Below, one piece after another: positions 60,426 through 64,000 of a stretch of 64,000 nucleotides of DNA. The notes under the pieces were generated by a model. That model made no database searches and was not told the DNA's origin. It was given only the letters and a program-made list of their open reading frames with translations. Position numbers and translations under genes: made by a program. How positions within the stretch are numbered: position 1 is the stretch's first letter; every line of letters begins with the position of its first letter. The DNA comes from CAWBXL01 sp963837365 (GTDB lineage Bacteria > Acidobacteriota > Terriglobia > Terriglobales > Acidobacteriaceae). The stretch lies in NCBI GenBank assembly GCA_963837365.1, contig CAWIMW010000001.1:496001-560000 (forward strand), given 5' to 3'.

Positions 60426-62912
60426 CTATCCTTTGGAAGTAAACGCCAGGGTGATCAAGGTCTTCTGCTCCACTTCATGCGCCTTGGGTGAACCGGTGGC
60501 TGGCGTCGCGCTGGCCGATCGCTTTACCGTCAAAACATGGCGTTTACCAGCAATTCGCTTCAGTCGGGGTTGGACATAGAATAGTGCCCCCATGTTGGCC
60601 GGTTCTTCCTGCACCCAAACAATGTCTTTCGCATGCGGGTGCCGTTCGAACTCTGCCGCTAGCTCCGCGTCAGGAAAGGGATAGAGTTGTTCCAGGTAGA
60701 CGATCGCAATGGAGGAGTCCCCCCTCTTTTTGCGTTCTACCTGCAATTCGTGGCCGATTTTCCCCGTGCACAGCAGAATTCGCTTGGCATCGGTCGCGCC
60801 TTGGTCGGGTAGAACATTGCAAAATTGTTTATGGGTGAAATCCTCAATCGGCGAGGAGGCATCCGGGTGGCGCAACATGCTTTTGGGGGTAAACACCACC
60901 AAGGGCTTTCTCCAGTGCCGCAGGGCCTGCCTCCGCAGCAGGTGAAAATACTGCGCGGCATTGGAGGGCTGGCAAATCTGAAAGTTGTGCCGCGCGGCAA
61001 GTTGCAGGAACCGTTCGATACGTGCGCTGGAGTGTTCCGGCCCTTGACCTTCGAAGCCATGCGGCAATAGGAGCACGACACCCGACAACAGTCCCCACTT
61101 GTCTTCCCCAGCACTGATGAACTGATCAATAATCGCCTGGGCAACGTTGGCGAAGTCCCCGAACTGCGCCTCCCATAGGACCAGAGAATCGGGATAGTCG
61201 CGGCTGTAGCCGTACTCAAATCCCAGAACACCCGCTTCCGATAAAGTCGAATTGAAAATTTGGCAGGGCGCCTGTCCTTGGGAGACGTGCTGTAGCGGCA
61301 TGTACTCTCGTTCGTTTTCGATATCGATCAGGACAGAGTGGCGCTGATTGAAGGTCCCGCGGCGGCTGTCCTGTCCGCTCATGCGTACCCGAATGCCTGC
61401 TTTGACGAGGCTAGCGAAAGCCAACGCCTCGGACATGCCATAATCTACCGGGCGCTTGCCCTCGCCCATTTCGGCACGCTGTTCCAGAAGCTTTTTCACT
61501 TTGGGGTGCACATGAAAATCTTCCGGAGCGGTTGTGAGGTGGGCTGCGAGCGCGCGCAATTCCTCAGCCGGTAAGCCGGTTTCGACGTCATATTGGGTCT
61601 TATACCGCCCGCCTTTGTAGGTGTCCCAATAAGAGGGAAGGTCGCGCAACAATGGTTTCTTACGGATTGATTTGGCCCTGGTTTGCGCAGCCTCCAATTC
61701 AGCCCGCACTGCATCGGCCCGCGCTTGGGCGTCCTTTATTTCAGTGTCCTCAGCGTAGATCTCCCAAAGCGCAGGATGGTCTTTGATGGCCTTGTAAAGC
61801 AACGGTTGCGTGACCGTGGGATCATCCACCTCGCTGTGCCCGTGCCGCCGGTAGCCGATCAAATCAACTATGACATCGCTGGCGAACGTGTAGCGATAGT
61901 CGAGCGCCATACGCCCCACGCGGATCACAGCATCAACGTCTTCGGCGTTCACATGAAAAATCGGAATGTCCTGGCGGCGCGCGATCTGAGCGGCAAAAGC
62001 CGAAGACTGTTCTTCCCGGTACGAGGTGGTAAATCCGAGCAGATTGTTGACGATGATGTGCACCGTCCCGCCAACCGAGTAGCCGGGAATGTCGGCGTAG
62101 TTGAGGGTCTCAGCCACGATGCCTTGTCCAGCGAAAGCGGCATCACCGTGCACCAGCAAGGGCAGAAACTTCTTGGCGCCGTCCGCGCCTGCCCGGTCCT
62201 GTTTGGCTCGCGTTCGCCCGATGGTGACGGGATCCACCGCTTCCAGGTGGCTGGGATTGGATACCAGGTGAATATGAACCTTGTGTCCGGAACGGGTGAC
62301 GTACTCCCCGGTCGCGCCCATGTGATATTTCACGTCGCCGCTGCCTAGCACACTGCGCGGGTCAACGTCTTCAAATCCAGCGAAAAGGTCCTCCGGAGCG
62401 CGCTCGGCAACGTGGAGAATCACGTTAAGACGTCCGCGATGGCTCATTCCCATCACGAGTTCTACAGCCCCGTATTCGCCTGCCGCTTCGATGATCTCGT
62501 CCACCAGCGGGATGAGCGCGGTAACACCTTCCAGCGAAAAGCGTTTATTGCCTAGATAGCGTTGCTGAATCACCTGCTCGAACAAATCTGCCCGTATGAG
62601 CTGATCGAGCACGTGTTCCTGGTCCACCTCCCACTGGGGGCCTTCCATGCGCGCTTGGATCCAGCGGCGGCGTTCACCGTCCGCAATGTGCATAAACTCC
62701 GCGCCCACGGTTGAGCAATACACCCGCCGCGCTGCCTCGGCATGCTCACCCTCGATTCGCAGTTCGGGGCGTGTTTGCGGATGTAGAAAACCCAATGGAT
62801 CAAGGTCGGCTTCAAGGTATCCCCACTGCCGGAAAGCGTCGAATACACGTTCCCGATCGCTGGCCACGCCGGGCAAGCGGTCTTCTTCAATCAAAGTTTT
62901 GCTGGATGCCAT
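60426..62912 (-). CDS. sucA: 2-oxoglutarate dehydrogenase E1 component
   Basis: 828 residues, thiamine-diphosphate enzyme of the citric acid cycle, decarboxylating 2-oxoglutarate. Motifs include MGMSHRGRLNVILHV, HIHLVSNPSHLEAVDPVTIG, HGDAAFAGQGIVAETLNYA, the TPP fold with VIVDLIGYRRHGHSEVDDPT, GQDSRRGTFNQRHSVLIDIE and the C-terminal QEEPANMGALFYV. It lacks the extra N-terminal E2-like part of mycobacterial Kgd. The E2 gene (sucB) is not next to it. Confidence 0.94.
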   Translation of the reverse strand: MASSKTLIEEDRLPGVASDRERVFDAFRQWGYLEADLDPLGFLHPQTRPELRIEGEHAEAARRVYCSTVGAEFMHIADGERRRWIQARMEGPQWEVDQEHVLDQLIRADLFEQVIQQRYLGNKRFSLEGVTALIPLVDEIIEAAGEYGAVELVMGMSHRGRLNVILHVAERAPEDLFAGFEDVDPRSVLGSGDVKYHMGATGEYVTRSGHKVHIHLVSNPSHLEAVDPVTIGRTRAKQDRAGADGAKKFLPLLVHGDAAFAGQGIVAETLNYADIPGYSVGGTVHIIVNNLLGFTTSYREEQSSAFAAQIARRQDIPIFHVNAEDVDAVIRVGRMALDYRYTFASDVIVDLIGYRRHGHSEVDDPTVTQPLLYKAIKDHPALWEIYAEDTEIKDAQARADAVRAELEAAQTRAKSIRKKPLLRDLPSYWDTYKGGRYKTQYDVETGLPAEELRALAAHLTTAPEDFHVHPKVKKLLEQRAEMGEGKRPVDYGMSEALAFASLVKAGIRVRMSGQDSRRGTFNQRHSVLIDIENEREYMPLQHVSQGQAPCQIFNSTLSEAGVLGFEYGYSRDYPDSLVLWEAQFGDFANVAQAIIDQFISAGEDKWGLLSGVVLLLPHGFEGQGPEHSSARIERFLQLAARHNFQICQPSNAAQYFHLLRRQALRHWRKPLVVFTPKSMLRHPDASSPIEDFTHKQFCNVLPDQGATDAKRILLCTGKIGHELQVERKKRGDSSIAIVYLEQLYPFPDAELAAEFERHPHAKDIVWVQEEPANMGALFYVQPRLKRIAGKRHVLTVKRSASATPATGSPKAHEVEQKTLITLAFTSKG

Positions 62913-63020
62913 AACTCTCTAGAATAACGGATGTTGCAGTTCCTCTCAGAGATTCACCCGACGGTGGTGCAAAAATGCAGCAATCCCCAACTTCCCTTTC
63001 CCCTATGATAACCCGCCGCT

Positions 63021-64000
63021 TCAAGCTGGAGCGGAGCGGGGAACTGACCGCATAATCAGACCGTTGATGACAATGGTGATCACCGATGCCGCCAGCACCG
63101 CGTTATAGACATCGCTATTCACGATTTGAGCGTCCCGCGCGACCCGCACCAGGACGTAGGAAAACTCTCCGATTTGCGTCAAGCCGACCCCAATCAGCAG
63201 TGCGGTTCGCAGCGGGTAACGGAACAACCACACCACGGATGTCCAGATGATAAGTTTCCCCAGCAAGATGAGTAGGAGAAGAGCGATCCACAACCCAGGT
63301 TGATGCAACAGCACGCGCGGATCAACCAGCGCGCCAATGGTCACGAAGAACAAAGCAACGAAGGCGTCCCGCAAGGGCAACAGGTGGCCCAGGGTTTTGA
63401 GGCTATCCGAGCCACTTACCACCATACCGGCAAGAAATGCTCCCAGGGCAAGCGAGAGTCCGATGGCTTGCGTGGCGGCAGCAGTGGCAAACCCCAACGC
63501 CAGGACGACCAGCAGGTATAGTTCATCATTGCCGGTGCGCGCGACCCGGCGCATGATGCGAGGGACCAGATTGGCCGCGACAAAACCAACCGGAATTAAA
63601 ATCAGGATCGCCTTCCCTAATGCAATCGCCAGCCCCAGCAAGTGGGTGGTCGTAGTGCTGCCCAGAGTAGGCAGTAGGACTGTAAGCGCTACTACAGCCA
63701 AGTCCTCGACCAACGTAATCCCAATCATCACGCGGCCGTGAGAGGAGCGAAGTTCTCCCCGATCCACCAGCAACTTTGAAAGCACCATGGTGCTGGCCAC
63801 GGAAATGATGGTGCCAATCGCGATGCTCTGGGCCGTGCTCCAGTGCATCAGCCAGCCGACGGCCAGGGCCAATCCTACGGACAACAAGATACCGAGTGGG
63901 GCCCCCAGGATTGCCACCCACTTCACGTCCAGCAATTCCCGGAAGGAAAATTCCAGACCAATCGAATACATCAGCAGGATGACACCAATTTCCGCCAAAA
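63021..64000 (-). CDS. CPA2/Kef-type cation/proton antiporter (5' partial)
   Basis: About 326 residues of the C-terminal part; the frame continues past the right edge, and the visible first codon is probably an internal Leu. About ten membrane segments are seen. The motif EIGVILLMYSIGLEFSFREL, the QSIAIGTIISVASTMVLSKL region, ITLVEDLAVVALTVLLP (acidic pair of the family's ion site) and GLSLALGAFLAGMVVSGSD are typical of the Na+/H+ or K+/H+ exchangers of the CPA2 family. It ends without a TrkA-N domain. The stop lies 109 nt upstream of the sucA start; both genes run on the minus strand. Confidence 0.85.
   Translation of the reverse strand, partial: LAEIGVILLMYSIGLEFSFRELLDVKWVAILGAPLGILLSVGLALAVGWLMHWSTAQSIAIGTIISVASTMVLSKLLVDRGELRSSHGRVMIGITLVEDLAVVALTVLLPTLGSTTTTHLLGLAIALGKAILILIPVGFVAANLVPRIMRRVARTGNDELYLLVVLALGFATAAATQAIGLSLALGAFLAGMVVSGSDSLKTLGHLLPLRDAFVALFFVTIGALVDPRVLLHQPGLWIALLLLILLGKLIIWTSVVWLFRYPLRTALLIGVGLTQIGEFSYVLVRVARDAQIVNSDVYNAVLAASVITIVINGLIMRSVPRSAPA

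Overview
The window looks like chromosomal DNA of an acidobacterium (Acidobacteriota, Terriglobia-like). The pointers are a von Willebrand protein of the type first named in Acidobacteria, a winged-helix/membrane/TPR regulator, many secreted proteins of unknown function, GT21 (HpnI-like) glycosyltransferases, and GC-rich palindromes between genes. This placement is inference from gene content. No insertion sequence, prophage, CRISPR array, tRNA or 16S/23S/5S rRNA gene was seen. The one clear structural RNA gene is rnpB.

Layout. 1-6.6 kb: end of a TonB-like gene, alr, an ABHD18-like hydrolase, rpiB, glyA, a GT4 glycosyltransferase and a small basic protein. 6.8-10.2 kb: a sulfate-assimilation unit (siroheme synthase and APS reductase, then a frameshifted LysR gene). 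It is preceded by a strong promoter, a 30-codon peptide with seven cysteines in nine residues, and an intrinsic terminator with matching alternative hairpins. I read this as a ribosome-mediated cysteine attenuator, the most interesting element here. 12-20.9 kb: a complete, translationally coupled arginine operon argR-C-B-D-F-G-H-(N-acetyltransferase)-J, with two ARG boxes over the promoter region and start codon.

21-37.7 kb: a large locus of secreted and lipid-anchored proteins of unknown function. It holds three paralogues sharing a TIG-like core, three paralogous small lipoproteins, a 488-residue lipoprotein, two zinc-ribbon membrane proteins (one ending in an OmpA domain) and a divergent winged-helix-TPR regulator. 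Most of these genes have clear Shine-Dalgarno sites and short gaps, so the plus-strand set is probably one operon. It ends facing rnpB.

38-46 kb: two MacB-like permeases, an HpnI-like gene broken by several small indels, a GntR-ABC transporter operon of the YtrA type with its own operator, and a cytochrome c-quinoprotein fusion. 46-51.8 kb (minus strand): a GDP-heptose type cluster (nucleotidyltransferase, GHMP kinase, GmhA), an intact GT21 enzyme and an ArnT-like membrane glycosyltransferase. 51.9-64 kb (minus strand): a hybrid sensor kinase, a GAF/zinc-ribbon protein, a DUF4397 lipoprotein, PhoU-PhoR-PhoB, a VWA protein, 2-oxoglutarate dehydrogenase E1 and the end of a CPA2/Kef-type antiporter.

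Two genes (LysR and the first HpnI-like gene) carry small indels that leave otherwise well-preserved reading frames. Recent decay and sequencing error cannot be told apart from this sequence alone.
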